DNA of 6,876 bases from CAZRZN01 sp964604565 (GTDB taxonomy: Bacteria; Pseudomonadota; Alphaproteobacteria; Rhodobacterales; Rhodobacteraceae): contig CAZRZN010000233.1 of NCBI GenBank assembly GCA_964604565.1, forward strand, positions 1 to 6,876, read 5' to 3'. This document shows positions 6,759 through 6,876 of this stretch, in pieces. The position numbers and the translations under genes are program-made. How positions within the stretch are numbered: the first letter of the stretch is position 1; every line of letters begins with the position of its first letter. The notes under the pieces are model-generated. The model saw only the letters and a program-made list of their open reading frames with translations. It was not told where the DNA came from and did no database searches.

Positions 6759-6787
6759 TTGCAAAATCATCATGGCTTCCCTAAATA
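6759..6787 (+). promoter_or_regulatory. Candidate promoter for the SRP RNA gene
   Basis: TTGCAA (6759-6764) and TAAATA (6782-6787) are separated by 17 bases on the plus strand, an ideal sigma-70 spacing. The predicted start near 6794 agrees with the expected 5' end of the SRP RNA. The -10 match is weak, and the call rests mainly on position. The local A-rich stretch contrasts with the GC-rich surroundings. Confidence 0.4.
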
Positions 6788-6793
6788 CCCGCT

Positions 6794-6876
6794 TGAGAGG
6801 TTGTGCGGGCAAGCGCCTCGCCAACCCGGTCAGGTCCGGAAGGAAGCAGCCGTAACGAGCCCCGCTTGGGTCGTTA
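6794..6876 (+). ncRNA. ffs: Small bacterial SRP RNA (4.5S RNA), 3' end cut by the window
   Basis: This RNA binds Ffh and guides the signal recognition particle to membrane and secretory proteins. The near-universal SRP core, GGTCAGGTCCGGAAGGAAGCAGCC, lies at 6828-6851, with its GGAA tetraloop at 6838-6841 closed by C-G pairs. The flanking arms pair as expected for the long hairpin: CAAGCG (6810-6815) with CGCTTG (6863-6868), and CTCG (6817-6820) with CGAG (6856-6859). The 5' end near 6794 is inferred from the promoter candidate and is uncertain by several bases. The 3' end and terminator lie beyond the window. It is transcribed away from rlmL. Confidence 0.93.

Overview
The window reads as ordinary chromosome from a high-GC alphaproteobacterium, most likely of the Rhodobacterales (Roseobacter/Paracoccus type). 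Support comes from strongly GC-biased third codon positions, protein sequences of that flavour, and a small bacterial SRP RNA at the right edge. No mobile element, CRISPR array, tRNA or rRNA was found.

Left block (about 180-2526, minus strand): three genes run leftward in the order nudC (NAD(+)/NADH diphosphatase), an SRPBCC-fold protein, and a secreted DUF4198 protein. They are separated by gaps of 59 and 65 bases and could be one transcript. A GC-rich hairpin sits just past the DUF4198 stop.

Middle block (2712-5286, plus strand): cpdB, a Tat-exported 2',3'-cyclic-nucleotide phosphodiesterase/3'-nucleotidase, is divergent from nudC across a 185-base regulatory gap with small inverted repeats. 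It is followed by a 256-base spacer with several strong hairpins, then a small membrane-anchored four-cysteine protein of unknown function. CpdB (periplasm) and NudC (cytoplasm) both handle nucleotides, so the divergent pair may belong to nucleotide or phosphate scavenging. This is inference from context only.

Right block (5289-6876): a THUMP-domain rRNA methyltransferase (RlmL type) runs leftward. Between it and the small protein lie about 320 bases with no intact gene. Coding-like minus-strand segments there switch frame several times, suggesting a decayed or mis-sequenced small gene. A 7-bp inverted repeat spans the facing stop codons at 5284-5291. Divergent from rlmL, the SRP RNA gene (ffs) begins near 6794 and runs off the window.

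I did not find a convincing new biological system. The best leads are the frame-broken remnant, the structured cpdB 3' region, and the unrecognised four-cysteine protein.
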